This document shows, piece by piece, positions 1-10,406 of a DNA stretch of 64,000 nt. Every line of letters begins with the position of its first letter. Position 1 is the stretch's first letter. The stretch spans positions 107,037,284-107,101,283 of the forward strand of contig OV884057.1 of assembly GCA_930367215.1 (NCBI GenBank), read 5' to 3'. Under the pieces are notes generated by a model. The model made no database searches. It was not told the DNA's origin and saw nothing but the letters and a program-made list of their open reading frames with translations. Origin of the DNA: Pollenia angustigena. Taxonomy: Eukaryota > Arthropoda > Insecta > Diptera > Polleniidae. A program made the translations under genes and the position numbers.

Positions 1-600
1 TTTTAGCGTTTACAGTGAATTTTAGAAGGCTGCTTAATATGGGATCTAAGGTTTATTATAGACCGTATATCACAAAATTCATTAAAAAAATTTCAGGCCA
101 TATGAAACTAAGTTGGCAGAAATTTTACCACAATAAATATATCTGCTACCATTTTAGGCGTATTTAATTAATTTACCAGAGTGGGCTTATTATTGGGTCT
201 ATAGTAAATTATGGACCGATCATCACGAAATTTATAAGTGTGAGTAGTGAAGTATTCAATTTTATTCTGATATCATTATCTATTACGGTTTTAGGCGTAT
301 TTAACTGTTTTCCAGGAGAAGGGTTTATATAGGGCCTAGGGTATATTATGAACCGATCTTCACGAAATTTCACAATGTAATTTCTAGTCCTATAAAACTG
401 TGTCGTGTCAAATTTTGTTATTATAGCATTATTAATTACGGTTTTAGGCGTACTAAACTGTTTTCCGGGAGTAGGGTTTATATGGGGATCTTAACGAAAT
501 GTCACAGCGTCATTTCTAGTCCTATAAAACTGTAACGTGCAAAATTTGGTTACTAACCGAATATAATAACATAATACTTAAAATAATAACAAATACACAA
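1..600 (+). repeat. Degenerate tandem monomers, 5' region of LINE copy A
   Basis: About four diverged units of roughly 136-153 bp, each with a TTTTAGGCGTA-like block (near 153, 289 and 442), a block like GGACCGATCTTCACGAAATT and one like TTTCTAGTCCTATAAAACTG. They sit directly upstream of a LINE ORF1 (start 654), so they look like a monomeric 5' UTR or promoter array of that LINE (inference). The same array precedes copy B at 22082, and related units occur at 34235-34490 and 38575-38640. Confidence 0.65.
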
Positions 601-999
601 CAAAATAAAATGTAAAAAAACATTTATAATTAACAGTGTGATTTCAGACTTCAATGTATAGTTCTAAGCTTCGAAGTCAAAACAATAACAAAAAAAGTTA
701 CAAACAACATAAGCAAAGAAAGCTACAACAAACATCAAATACTATGGATAATTCAACAGAAGTTCCTCTACCAAGACGTCTAAGAGAAATTACCCCAACA
801 CCTTTAATTGAGAATACACCGATTACTCGTAGTCGTTCAAACGCAGAATCTCTTCATTTAAATAATGTTAACTCTCCGCTCAAGCTCATGCAAACTATAG
901 ATAAACGTTTTGAAAAGTTAACACAACAATTACAAACATCCATACAAACAATGTTTCGCGAGTGTGAAGATCGTCTACTAAGTGAGATAAATAAAAAGG

Positions 1000-1206
1000 G
1001 TGAGTTCCAAAACATCAGTTGCAAAGCAATTCGCTTTTTTAAGTGCTTTCTACCAAGCAACCGTGAAAAATTTTACAATGTTATCTGTACCAAAGTTCAC
1101 TAAAAACAATATCGATGCGTACACGATAATCAAACTAGATATAGTTAAACTATATGATACTTTTTTGACTTTGACTGCAAAGTATTATGATGTTTAGGAA
1201 CTCAGC
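1000..1206 (+). other. Coding-like insert in ORF1, shared with a hAT relic
   Basis: The segment begins with a splice-donor-like GTGAGT and contains a 65-codon open frame (1000-1197). Positions 1117-1206 align without gaps to 32017-32107 (I count 70 of 91 identical bases), and the translations share 'AYTII', 'IVKL' and 'DTF'. It separates two parts of ORF1 that otherwise look continuous. I do not recognise the protein. It could be an exon-like insert, a captured gene piece or a short mobile sequence. Confidence 0.45.
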
Positions 1207-1674
1207 CAAACTTTAAGAGTATTTAAAATGAACTGCATAGTGTTACCGAAAGAGTTGAAAAATTGGAAACAGTTGCGGTTAACATAAAAGTTATGCAAGA
1301 TGAAATAAACGCTTTAAAATATAAAGTTAAACTACAAGAAAATGTGAACGTTGCCAGTGAATTAAGATAAAATGAAATTCCCTATAAGCCCAATGAAAAT
1401 TTATTAAAAATTTTTGATCAAATCTGCAATACTATTAATACAAAGGTTCCTGCAATTAAAACGATTTATCGGCTACAAAATCATAACAACAAACAAAAAA
1501 CAGACTCGCGAGATGCGATAATAATTGTAAAGTTTTGGTCCCCATATGACAAAAACTATTTTTTTAAAACCTTTTCTAATTGGCGTAAAACTAATCCACG
1601 GTTTTTATTTACGTTGAGGGATATTGGTGAAAATTCTGACAATAAGTTTTATGTCAATGAAAACCTTACGTCTA

Positions 1675-2680
1675 CACAGAAAAAATTATTTTTCCAATTC
1701 AAACAAAAAATTTGTAGAATCAAACAATTTTTTGTCTGAAATCGGTCCTATAAACAAATTCGCATATTCAAACAATTTATTTGCATTTTGTTTATTGAAA
1801 AAAACCACTGATTTTTTCAAACAAATAATTTAACTGAATCAAACAAAAAGTTTACTGAAATTCATATACTAAATTTCAAAATAAAAAAAACAGGTTTTTG
1901 CACAAGCAATGATGCGCACACAAGCAGGCACTGTATTAGAAGATGATGGCAGAGAGAGCAGAGCGGCCGGCTGGCTTTGAGACACATTTTTTTGTTGGAA
2001 TAATTTTTGAACGAAGTTCTTTTTTTATACACACAATGTTTTTCGTCATCACTCACTGTTGCTGTATCCTTTCCTTTGCTAATGAAGAAGAAATGTAACC
2101 CAAAAACGGCGACAGACAGACTCGATATGTTTTTCGTCATCATTATATTTTTGTATTTGATGTATTAAAGAAAACAGTTTGAAAAAATTGAATACGGGAT
2201 TTTGGTTTTTTGTTTAACCAACTTTGAAACCAACCAAAAATTTATTTTGTTTCTTATAATGTTGTTGTTGTTTCTGTTGTTTAAAAAGAGTGAAACGTTT
2301 TTTACCTGCTATTTTTTTTTTTTTTTTTTTTTTACTTCAAACCTCTTCATCTTTCTTACTGTTGTACTTTTTTAAAGTGTCCAAAAATAGACTGTATGTG
2401 TTTTTTGTTGTAGTTCTTATATTTCACATTAGGAAGTGTTGCTTACGATAAAATAAAAAAAAATGCAAAAAGACGACAACATTAAAAAGCGTTAAATATT
2501 TCATACAAAATTATGAAAACTTGAAACCAATAACGCGTGTATTATATTTTTGAATGGTTGTCAGCATTTTTGTTGGTTAAATAAAAATCAAACAAAATTT
2601 TTAATTGAATCAGTAAAAAAATTTGTAGAAATTAAAAAAAGCGTTTGCTTGAAAATAATTCGGCAATAATTTTTTCTGTG
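1675..2680. mobile_element. TA-flanked TIR element (Tc1/mariner-like MITE), copy A
   Basis: The ends are inverted repeats CACAGAAAAAATTATT / AATAATTTTTTCTGTG, flanked by TA on both sides (1673-1674, 2681-2682). Excising it plus one TA restores the ORF1 reading frame, which confirms the boundaries. The subterminal regions are rich in a TCAAACAAA-like motif. There is no transposase, so it is non-autonomous. A T-tract of about 22 bases lies near 2311-2332. The TA duplication points to the Tc1/mariner superfamily. Confidence 0.75.
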
Positions 2681-3149
2681 TACAAATTTCAAGATTTTAC
2701 GTGCTGCTACTCGCCTTAAAAAGGAACATCGCATATATAGTACTTTTACAATACGTGGCTTGGTTTATGTCAAAATATCTGCTAATGATCAGGCGATACA
2801 TATCGATGAGTTGGAACATCTTAACAATTTATTTTGAGTGATACGTCAGGATATCACTTGCTGCTGGCGAATATCCGAACGTCTCTGATAATAACTACTC
2901 TTAATATAACATTCATAATTTTCTTTTATCTCTTGTCTTTGCCTTGTTACATGTTTTTCAATTCCTATAGCACCTCCTCGTTGTCAATTATTTTAGCTAT
3001 ATATAATTACTGGTTTGTTAATTATGTTACCAATTTTAGTAATATCATATATATATACCATTTGGAAATGAAAATATAATATACTCCTCGTGCGTTACTT
3101 CTTCTTTTTTAATTGTTAATGTTAATGAACAACTTAAATAATAATAGGG

Positions 3150-3262
3150 TTCGTTCTAGGGACGGAATTGGGACGATGATAAAATTTTAGCCGCTCAAAG
3201 GAGTGGTATTAAGATCTGTCACATCAACGCACAGAGCTTGAGACCAAAAATTGAAGAGTTTA
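3150..3262 (+). pseudogene. LINE ORF2 endonuclease N-terminus, fragment
   Basis: About 310 bp after the ORF1 stop, a short frame reads 'KICHINAQSLRPKIEEF', which matches the conserved start of the apurinic endonuclease domain in LINE ORF2 (the N of HINAQS is the metal-binding residue). It breaks off at about 3262, where a fragment of another element follows. The 2838-3149 stretch between ORF1 and ORF2 is AT-rich linker with no other coding signal. Confidence 0.6.
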
Positions 3263-3276
3263 GGTTTAGTTTAGGT

Positions 3277-3334
3277 TTTGATGTCAAATGATAAAGTCAT
3301 TTCATATCAAAGGTTTGACTTCGTGTTTGTTGGG
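3277..3334 (-). mobile_element. Solo terminal fragment of the CCCAACAAACACG element
   Basis: These 58 bases are the exact reverse complement of 10407-10464, the left end of the element at 10407-14802. The outer end (GTGTTTGTTGGG) is followed by TA, as in the full copy. Only this one end is present, so the rest was deleted together with part of the host LINE. Confidence 0.75.
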
Positions 3335-3344
3335 TACTCAGCAC

Positions 3345-4430
3345 CTGGAGCGCATCATGTGGGTGTCAATCCGTCTAAGACGGAACTGGTACTCTTAACG
3401 AGGAAGTACAGAACAAAGGAAGTACATTTAACCTCGGAAGCCTAAGAGGTTAAATGGTATCTGGGCGTGGTTCTGGATAGCAAGATGTCATGGGGACTGA
3501 ATGTCCGGATGAGGGTCGAAAGGGCAATAGTTGCTATATATGCGTGTGGAGGTGCAGTCGGTAGAAGCTGGGGTATGGGCCCGAAATATGTAGTAAATCC
3601 GACTCTGTATTACGGGGTCGTTGTATGGTCGACTGCGCTGGACAAGAGCAGGCACCGCGTGATGCTTGAGAAGCTACATAGACTGGTCGCGTTGATGATC
3701 ACAATATCAATGCGATCTACTCCCAAGAAGGCGTTGTTTATGATATTACACTGGCTCCCGGTGGACATTACGGCCAAACAGATGGCTCTTCGCTCAGTGA
3801 CACGGCTGAACGCGGCACACAGCTGGTCGACCCGAGATTAAGGACATGCCGGGATAATCAAATAATCGATTGTCCCTGATGGGGTGGACTATAGCTCCCC
3901 GGAGCCGGCGCGGGGTACGCGACACATACGGCTCACAGCAAAGAGCTGTCGGTCGTCCATGGACCGATCCTAGGGGTTTATACTGATGGTTCAAGGAAAG
4001 GTGAAAGAGTTGGCGGAGGTTTCTTCATAGAGGAACAGGATGTAAAAGTTTCCTTTCGTCAGTCGGATGGATGTAGTGTCCTGCAGGCGGAGATTTCATC
4101 TATAAGGCGGTCGGCTAACTGGATGAGGTATTATCGAGAGATATATGTACGTATATTTACTTTAGCATGGCTGCCTTAACTTCCCTAGCAAGTATCTACA
4201 CGACACCTAGGTTCACTGTAGAATATCGGATGTCTTTAAATGAGATTGCGAAGCATTCAAGGGTTACGCTAATATGGATACCAAGGCACTCGGACTGCCC
4301 AGATTGCAGCTGGCCAAAAGAGGTGGTCGCATGTATGACACATTCTTTGATCAACTCGTTGGCCTTCAAATGGCTCGCTGTAAACTTGCGATTTCCCTCT
4401 CCTATGCAGAGAAGCTTTATTTAGAGAAGC
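3345..4430 (+). pseudogene. LINE ORF2 reverse-transcriptase tail and RNase H, fragment
   Basis: The best open part (3467-3841) reads through the RT thumb ('WYLGVVLDSKMSWG', 'LHRLVALMITISMRSTP'). After frameshifts comes an RNase H domain with 'VYTDGS' (about 3975) and 'LQAEI' (about 4081), and a late block 'HSRVTLIWIPRHSD' (about 4246-4300). RNase H at the ORF2 C-terminus is known from I, R1 and LOA-type LINEs. There are many stops and frame changes and the central RT is missing. Whether it belonged to the same element as the ORF1 upstream is not certain. Confidence 0.65.
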
Positions 4431-4800
4431 TGTGGTTTTTTTGATTACATTTTTATTACCTACCTAGTGCACTTCCGTAACATTTTGATATAAATTTTGT
4501 AAAAACAGTGTTAGGAGCTAAAGATTTAAAAAGTTTTAAATAAATTTTGCATTTCCAGAAAGATATGTTCAAATGCTTTCAAATAATACCAATATTGGCC
4601 ATATACGTTCAGAAATGTAGAGGGAAATCGCAAGTTTATATGAAAACTTTCGAGGTCCATAACTCGGAAACTATGCGTTTCCGAGAATTTTGCCATTTTA
4701 TTTTTTCTTCTTATTTTTCGATTTTCTTTTACCCTATGTACTTTTTTTTTATTTGGAGCTGCGTATGTAAACTGGACTTGTTCCGAAAAAAATTAAAGTA
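4431..4800. other. No recognisable feature
   Basis: AT-rich sequence between the LINE fragment and the PIF/Harbinger remnant; no coding or terminal-repeat signal that I can support. Confidence 0.4.
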
Positions 4801-4806
4801 ACAATT

Positions 4807-5004
4807 TTAAAACAATTTGAAATCCTTATTGCTGAACTTGAAAATAAGCCCAGTTTGGCAAAAGGATTTTAACACAGCTCAACTCCTAACAATTTCAAAA
4901 AAGAATGGGAGGAAATAACAACAAAATTAAATTCAATGGGACCACCAATTAGAGACAGCGAGGGTTGGCAAAAGGTTTGGCTAGAAAATTTTTTAAAATT
5001 ATAA
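4807..5004 (+). pseudogene. Myb/SANT-like DNA-binding protein of a PIF/Harbinger element, fragment
   Basis: One frame with a single stop (near 4870) reads 'QFEILIAELENKPSLAKGF', then 'KKEWEEITTKLNSMGPPI' and 'GWQKVWLENF'. This is the trihelix/Myb-SANT-like domain (Myb_DNA-bind_5 type) found in zeste-like proteins and in the accessory DNA-binding protein of PIF/Harbinger transposons. The domain is nearly complete, but nothing follows it. It faces a probable transposase exon at 5218-5330, the arrangement expected for a two-gene Harbinger element. It could instead be a stray domain from another gene. Confidence 0.6.
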
Positions 5005-5217
5005 ATTTTTAAATTTCGACCATTTTCAATGGTTGCCAATTTGATTGTGTTGGAGATTGATGATGAGCGAGTTATACTCCTCATTGACGGCTCAATTTTT
5101 TTCAAAACAAACTTAAATGCTTAATCGAAAATACTCAATGAATCTATATAAAAAACAAATTTACAAATTGTTCGTATGAATTTTCACAAATACAAACCAA
5201 ATTGTTTTATTACTCAC

Positions 5218-5330
5218 GTATTGTCCGGCAATTTGAAAATGGATGATCTTTGTCTTATAACTTTCCTCTGAAGCTTTAGCATTTCTTTATTTTCTTCATC
5301 ACTACTTTCAGAGTCAAACAAAAATAACAT
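5218..5330 (-). pseudogene. First exon of a HARBI1-like transposase, remnant (tentative)
   Basis: On the minus strand an ATG at 5328-5330 opens an acidic start followed by 'LQRKVIRQRSSIFKLPD', then a splice-donor-like GTGAGT (complement of 5212-5217). An acidic N-terminus followed by a basic stretch and '..LPD' resembles the start of PIF/Harbinger nuclease proteins. The following exons are absent because the Myb-like remnant lies where they should be. The call rests on one short exon and its neighbour. Confidence 0.35.
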
Positions 5331-5589
5331 TTTACACGAAAATTTAAAAAATAAATTAATTTACTGTCAAAATACATAGGGATGAGCAATAGTTTTTTTT
5401 TTTTAATATCGATAACATGTCGACATCAACATATACATGCAAATTAATACCGATTTAATGTCGAGTTGACGTCGCACTGTGTCGCGATTTCATACAACGG
5501 GTGGCCAAAAATAAAAGCAGCTAGAGTAGGGAGGTGAAATTTGGCATGAATGTTTTGCTTAGGAAAAGAAGTATTTATGCGAAATTTGG

Positions 5590-5830
5590 AGAAAGTCTAT
5601 CAAGTGCCACGCCCACCTCCCATACAACCTTAATTTAAAAATTGTTAAAACTTGGAAATTAGTAATCAGATAAGAGCGACAGTTTGCATGTGAGTTTATT
5701 TATTAATATTTTAACATATTTCCAATTTTCAAAAAAATCGGACAAGCGCCACACCCACCTCCCATACAACCCAAATAAAAAAATTATTATAATTTGTAAA
5801 TAAGTGATCAGATAAGAGCAAAATTTTACA
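5590..5830. repeat. Two tandem units inside the Transib end
   Basis: The sequence around CACGCCCACCTCCCATACAA followed by a block ending CAGATAAGAGC occurs at about 5597 and again at about 5742 (period about 145 bp), between the left terminus and the 3' end of the transposase gene. Confidence 0.6.
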
Positions 5831-5964
5831 AAAGTAAATTTAGTACGTAAGTCCTTGCCGCTCAGTAAAAACAAATTTAGAAACATAAATTTTATTTATT
5901 TAACATAACATATTTAACATACATACATAAAATATATATAAGTATTACAGGCAATCAAAGTATA

Positions 5965-7930
5965 TTAACAATTATCACTGTAATCACTTTCAGATTCTAC
6001 CAATGATTCATTCGCTGTTTTTATGTCGTTAAATCTTTTCTTTTCAACTAAATACCCTTTCAGATCATTTAAATCACTTTTTCTTAAAAGTATTTTCTGA
6101 CTATGCATCGAAATTGATGGCTCTGACTGCAAAATAAGATAATTTATGAGGGCTCTCATGGAGGCAATCCTACTTATTTTTCTCGTATGTCTTAATCTTG
6201 CATTTCTTATAATTTTGTGACTTGATTCTATTGCTTCTTCTGATAACATTCCAATGGGAATGGTAGAATATTTAATAAAATCTATACCATGAACTAAAAT
6301 TTTGTGCACAGTTGAAGGCATATAGTACCAAGAATATAATTCGAAGTATAAAAGTGCAGTATCTTTTAAAAGCTTTTCAAAACTTGATATATTTATATAA
6401 TGACCACTTGAAAGTGTTCTTAAAGTAATGGAACAATTTTTTATTAACCTTACATCTACATTAGTAATCTGAGCTGAAAGTTCCACATTAGAAAAGAAGC
6501 GCCTTGCAGTATTGCCATCATTCGTTGTGCCATACCCCGTCTTAACCTTATCAACTATAAGACCCATTTCAGACGTAAATTTGGCTTGAATATTTCTCTT
6601 TTGCTCAGCTACCTGATCTTCATTTTCTTTTCCTACCACTTTCCATTTCTTTATATGCTGTTTGTAAGAAATATGCAAAATGCATTTAAAACATTTGATC
6701 CATGCATGTAATGTCGACAATCAATACTGATAGCACTGCTCATTCACAGGCCTTTCGAAAACCGATAAGCTGTTCATTTCAGATGGCTTAGCTCGACATA
6801 AAGCACAAGTTGAACTACTACTGTTTCCACTTAATACATTTAAAACTGCACCATCTATCATCGTCAACTGCATTTTTTAATGAACCTTAAGATTTTTGTT
6901 TTTTGAAATGTATTTATATGTATCTAGACCTTCAATTTCTGAATTTATGCTATCCCTTACTGATTGTATTACATTTGGATTCTCCTTTGTAAAAATAATT
7001 TTAAGTGGTCTCCATAACCTCCAAGCTGAGTGTTTATCATTTTCCCAAACTACTTGATCATCTGCCCAATCCAACAAGCGTAAAGGAACGAAAGAAGTAA
7101 CAAACATAAATTCATCACTAGCTTCCTCATTTTCAAATTTTTGTTTGTATACACTATGACCACTACTGCCGTCAAATCCCCACTTGCATTCCAAAACTAT
7201 ATCATTTTCGGTATCAATATCATGAACATCTAAAATGCTTCTTACAGTTTTGTCTAAAATTTTTTGTAAGGGAACCTCTGCAGAAGTTTCTGTTACTTGA
7301 ATGTCATCAGGCAAAATCTTTTTTTTAGCATCTGCAATCATATAGTATGACGGAAAGCAATCTTCGTGAAGAGCATTTACTACTTTTTTCATCATATTGT
7401 ACTGCCTCATAGATAAATCCATATCAATGCTATAGCACTTTCAACAGAAATTTTCTTATTAGTATTTGAACCTGTTACCCTTTCTGCGGCTTTTTTAAGA
7501 GCTTCAGATGAAGTAGAAGCGACAAGTTCTTCCACTCGCCTCCTTTTTGTTCTCATTGAACCCTCCTCGTAGGAAACATTCGATCGGCCTCTACCACTTG
7601 TAGTGGCTTCCCAATATAGTATAACACAATTTAGTTTTATTGCAAAACCAAAACTTTATACGGAAACTTACATTACAAATGAATTCACCAAATAATTCGC
7701 TATCTAGCCAGTCACTCAACTCAGTTTCAAATCTATCTCTCATGCGATGATATTTATACCAATTGTTAGAAAGTTTTAAAAGAGCCCTATTTTCTGTTGT
7801 TCCCTTTCTAATAATACTCGTTTAAAATGATTTTCTACAAAATCTTTAACATAACGCATAACATCGCAGTGTCTGTTTTGGTTTATCTCTAGCCACAGTT
7901 GAAAAATAGTACGAATCCGCAACGAGGTTG
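5965..7930 (-). pseudogene. Transib transposase (RAG1-core relative), disabled
   Basis: Reading leftward: an N-terminal exon (about 7930-7673) with 'MRYVKDFVENHF' and 'WLDSELFGEF', a GTAAGT donor, a short intron (acceptor probably near 7611), then 'SYEEGSMRTKRRRVEELV'. Next come 'KWGFDGSSGHSVYKQKF' with the first catalytic Asp and 'CALCRAKPSE' with a zinc-type C-x-x-C. The C-terminal half contains 'GYGTTNDGNTARRFF', 'MPSTVHKILVHG' and 'SEEAIESSHK', the last holding the catalytic Glu corresponding to RAG1 E962. Transib enzymes cut and paste DNA and are the relatives from which RAG1 arose. At least three in-frame stops (before the Met at 7422, after 6882 and before 6720) and a frame change in exon 1 make it inactive. 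Length is close to the roughly 680 residues usual for the family. Confidence 0.85.
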
Positions 7931-8944
7931 ACACTAAAAAACAATCACAAAAATAATTCGGGCAATATCGGGCAGCTGAACTTTAAATATATTAAAATAC
8001 ATACTTGCAGGTAAAAAATACAAAAAAACAGGAAAAGTGTTATTTCTACTTTCTTTTAAATTCTCTACGAAACTTCACGGTTGCTGAAAAATCTTGACAA
8101 TGCCTCACCACTATTTTTTTCTAACGGTATCTGACATATTATCAATATTTGTAAACAAACACAGTGTTGTAATTATAACTAAAAGCATCACTTACAACCC
8201 TGTTACAAATTTTGGTAGCCGTTATATTCAAATATTTAAATTCTTATGGCCATTTTCTCAATGTATCGACAAACTGCCTGTTACTTAATGTCAACATAAA
8301 TTTATTGGAACGATAAACTGTCCGTAAACGATTTTGGGTTTCTCAATATACAGACAAAAAACATTGTTTGCAGCTGGCAACGCCACTCAAAATACATGTA
8401 AAAGTTGGGAGTCAGCTGATTGAATTTATCTGTACGGCAAATAAAAGGAAAATAAATAATTGGCAGATGAGTGCCGGTTAGCTTTGCGATAAAATCGAAG
8501 CAAATGAGACATGGAGAAAACCAAATTTCTTTAATGTGCAGTTTTTCGTTGGGAAAAAAGATAATTGCCTAATGAGAAAATGGCCATTAGTATTATAAAT
8601 GAACATTAAATTTGGGATTTTTCCATAAATTTCGTATGCTGTAAACAAATCTTAACTTTGAACCACTATAACTTTACAATTTGTAAACATTTTAAGATGA
8701 TATTTTAGATATCATCTAACCAGAGTGTTAAAAAAAATAAATAAAAAAAAACGTTCAAATTCTAACATTTTTGGCCTCCTTCGTGACACAGTGCGTCGGC
8801 GTCGACTAAATGCGACGTGAGCTAAAAATTAACGACGCCGTCGACAACGAGTTTAGTAATAGTGGGGAATATGTATTTAAAAATTGGCATCACTGCAAGC
8901 ATCATATGTTTTTTTTAAACTAATATGAAGATCTATAACTCCCC

Positions 8945-9644
8945 GTCTACAACTGACATGATTTGCTGTTACAACATGGTTATAAAAGCGTCGTTAAAAC
9001 ATTTGCATTAACAAACGTGTTCTAACATGATGATTCTATACTTAACACTAACATCATATTAGTGTTAATGTTTAGCACAGTGTTCGAAAATGAACAGTAC
9101 ATTATTTAACGTTCGGCTCACACACCCAGGAACGATATCTATTTTTTTAGTGATTGTGTAGACATACACAACCCTTAATACCGTTCGTAACTATTTTCAA
9201 GAAAGAACCGAATATTATATAATTCGTTAAGAAACAGAACAATTGTAGTGATACTGTAGACAAACATTATATTTTAATGTTCTTAAATGTTTTTTTTCGT
9301 GTGTGTATTTTGTTTTTGTAAAAAATGTTTGGTTTTTTTTACCAGCCAAAAGGGACGAACATTAACGAGCCGAACCGAACACATTGAAGTTTGTGGATTT
9401 TCAAAAAAAAAAAAAAAACCGAACGGAATTAAATGTTCACATCTTTTGTTGAGTTTGATAAAAACAGTAATATTTTTGTGTTCGAAAGATGACTAACAGG
9501 GAAACGTTATTTTTTTTTAATGATTTTCTACACAAACACTATTAGCGTTTGTGTTTTCCACAAATCTACCGAACCGAACATTAAGAAACGATATTTAGTG
9601 TTTATTTTCGAACACTGGTTTAGCATTTCATGTCAGTTGTAGAC
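8945..9644. mobile_element. MITE interrupted by a hAT MITE
   Basis: Inverted ends GTCTACAACTGACATGA (8945) and the complement ending at 9644. Removing the 540-bp insert and one of its target repeats leaves about 150 bp. I cannot fix its target duplication. Sequence flanking it is AT-rich and unassigned. Confidence 0.55.
9078..9617. mobile_element. hAT-type MITE
   Basis: Inverted ends CAGTGTTCGAAAATGAAC / complement CAGTGTTCGAAAATAAAC, flanked by the 8-bp direct repeat GTTTAGCA (9070-9077, 9618-9625). There is no credible ORF. Several GTTCGG/CCGAAC motifs lie near both ends. The 8-bp duplication and CAG start fit hAT. Confidence 0.8.
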
Positions 9645-9800
9645 TGCATGTATTAGAAGAAGAATTAAGAAAGAAGCGGGGTCTTAACCTTGCAGATTTC
9701 TAATTAAAACAGTAAAGTCAAACGAACGAACTTGAAAAGATTTATTTTATGCGGTCTTAGAACAATATATGAGCCTTTATATATTTGGAATAATAATAAG

Positions 9801-9802
<2 letters not shown>

Positions 9803-9839
<37 letters not shown>
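9803..9839. repeat. (TA)n microsatellite
   Basis: Uninterrupted AT dinucleotide run. Confidence 0.95.
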
Positions 9840-9842
<3 letters not shown>

Positions 9843-9904
9843 CCTTTAACTCCCACTGGAGCATAGGGCGCATATATATGTATGTATATATATTAAATTT
9901 TTTA

Positions 9905-10023
9905 ATTTGGTAATACGTCCGATATATCGATACATCGATATTTTTGAAATAATAAATATCGATACTCTTAAAAAATATCGATTCGATATATATCGATATA
10001 TTTTTTCAATTTGCCCATCCCTA
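9905..10023. mobile_element. Terminal fragment of a hAT-like element (TAGGGATGGGC end)
   Basis: A series of ATATCGAT motifs leads to an end reading GCCCATCCCTA (complement TAGGGATGGGC), similar to the ends of the element at 22854-25242 and to a left-type end near 5379. No partner with a matching duplication was found, so this is a solo end. The R element at 10032 begins just after it. Confidence 0.4.
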
Positions 10024-10406
10024 GTATGGAGCAGAGTACCTCAAAATTCACTATTTTTCTTGATTTATTCATACGCTAAAATTTACATTCATTCTTTGCT
10101 TGCAAAACAAAGTTCAACGTTGGTAATTTTTACATCCTTTCGTACACATTTTATTTTTGCATTTATTCGTTTTTTATTGAAAGTGCTTTATTTGCATATT
10201 TGTTGCTCACGCAATATAACACAACTGAGTAAATTCAAAAGAACACATTCTTATACTTTTGTTTACATTAACAACAACAATAAACCAGTCGATGAGACGC
10301 TTTTTCCAAATTAACAACAATAAAAACAACAATAACAAGAATACATTGTACATAACTACTACTACTACTACTGTACTTTTTAAAATGAAAAAAAAGTCTG
10401 TTTCTA

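Larger units (their letters stand above)
654..2837 (+). pseudogene. LINE ORF1 (FP25K-like C-terminal domain), copy A, broken
   Basis: Reading from the ATG at 654 gives a basic, Gln/Asn-rich N-terminus, then a coiled-coil-like stretch (about 1220-1360). The C-terminal part (about 1380-1674 continuing at 2681-2834) resembles the Baculo_FP/FP25K-type domain found in ORF1 of CR1/Jockey-group LINEs: a 'FWSPYDKNYF' segment, then 'YVNENLTST' and 'RLKKEHRIYSTFTIRGLVYV'. The frame has stops (for example near 1368) and is split by a 1-kb TA-flanked element at 1675-2680. Removing that element rejoins the codons S-T-N. A segment at about 1000-1206 interrupts the coiled-coil part and is similar to one inside the hAT relic at 31985-32107. 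Such ORF1 proteins bind nucleic acid in the LINE RNP. The family is well supported; the exact clade is not resolved. Confidence 0.65.
5475..8793 (-). mobile_element. Transib DNA transposon, complete but mutated
   Basis: The ends are inverted repeats CACTGTGTCGCGA (left) and CACTGTGTCACGA (right, reverse complement). They are flanked by the 5-bp direct repeat CGTCG at 5470-5474 and 8794-8798, which fits the 5-bp, CG-rich target duplication typical of Transib. Inside, on the minus strand, lies a Transib/RAG1-like transposase pseudogene (5965-7930). The total of 3319 bp is normal for an autonomous copy. The left interior holds two 145-bp tandem units. The target is itself rich in GTCGAC-like sequence. 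Confidence 0.85.

Noticed and set aside
2834..3079. 81-codon hydrophobic open frame as a small membrane protein
   Set aside because: Lies in the AT-rich linker between LINE ORF1 and ORF2; composition explains the hydrophobic residues and there is no homology I recognise.
5379..10023. TAGGGATGAGC near 5379 and GCCCATCCCTA ending at 10023 as the two ends of one hAT element
   Set aside because: The ends are similar, but the 8 bases outside (AAAATACA and GTATGGAG) do not match, and unrelated complete elements lie between. Treated as separate solo ends.
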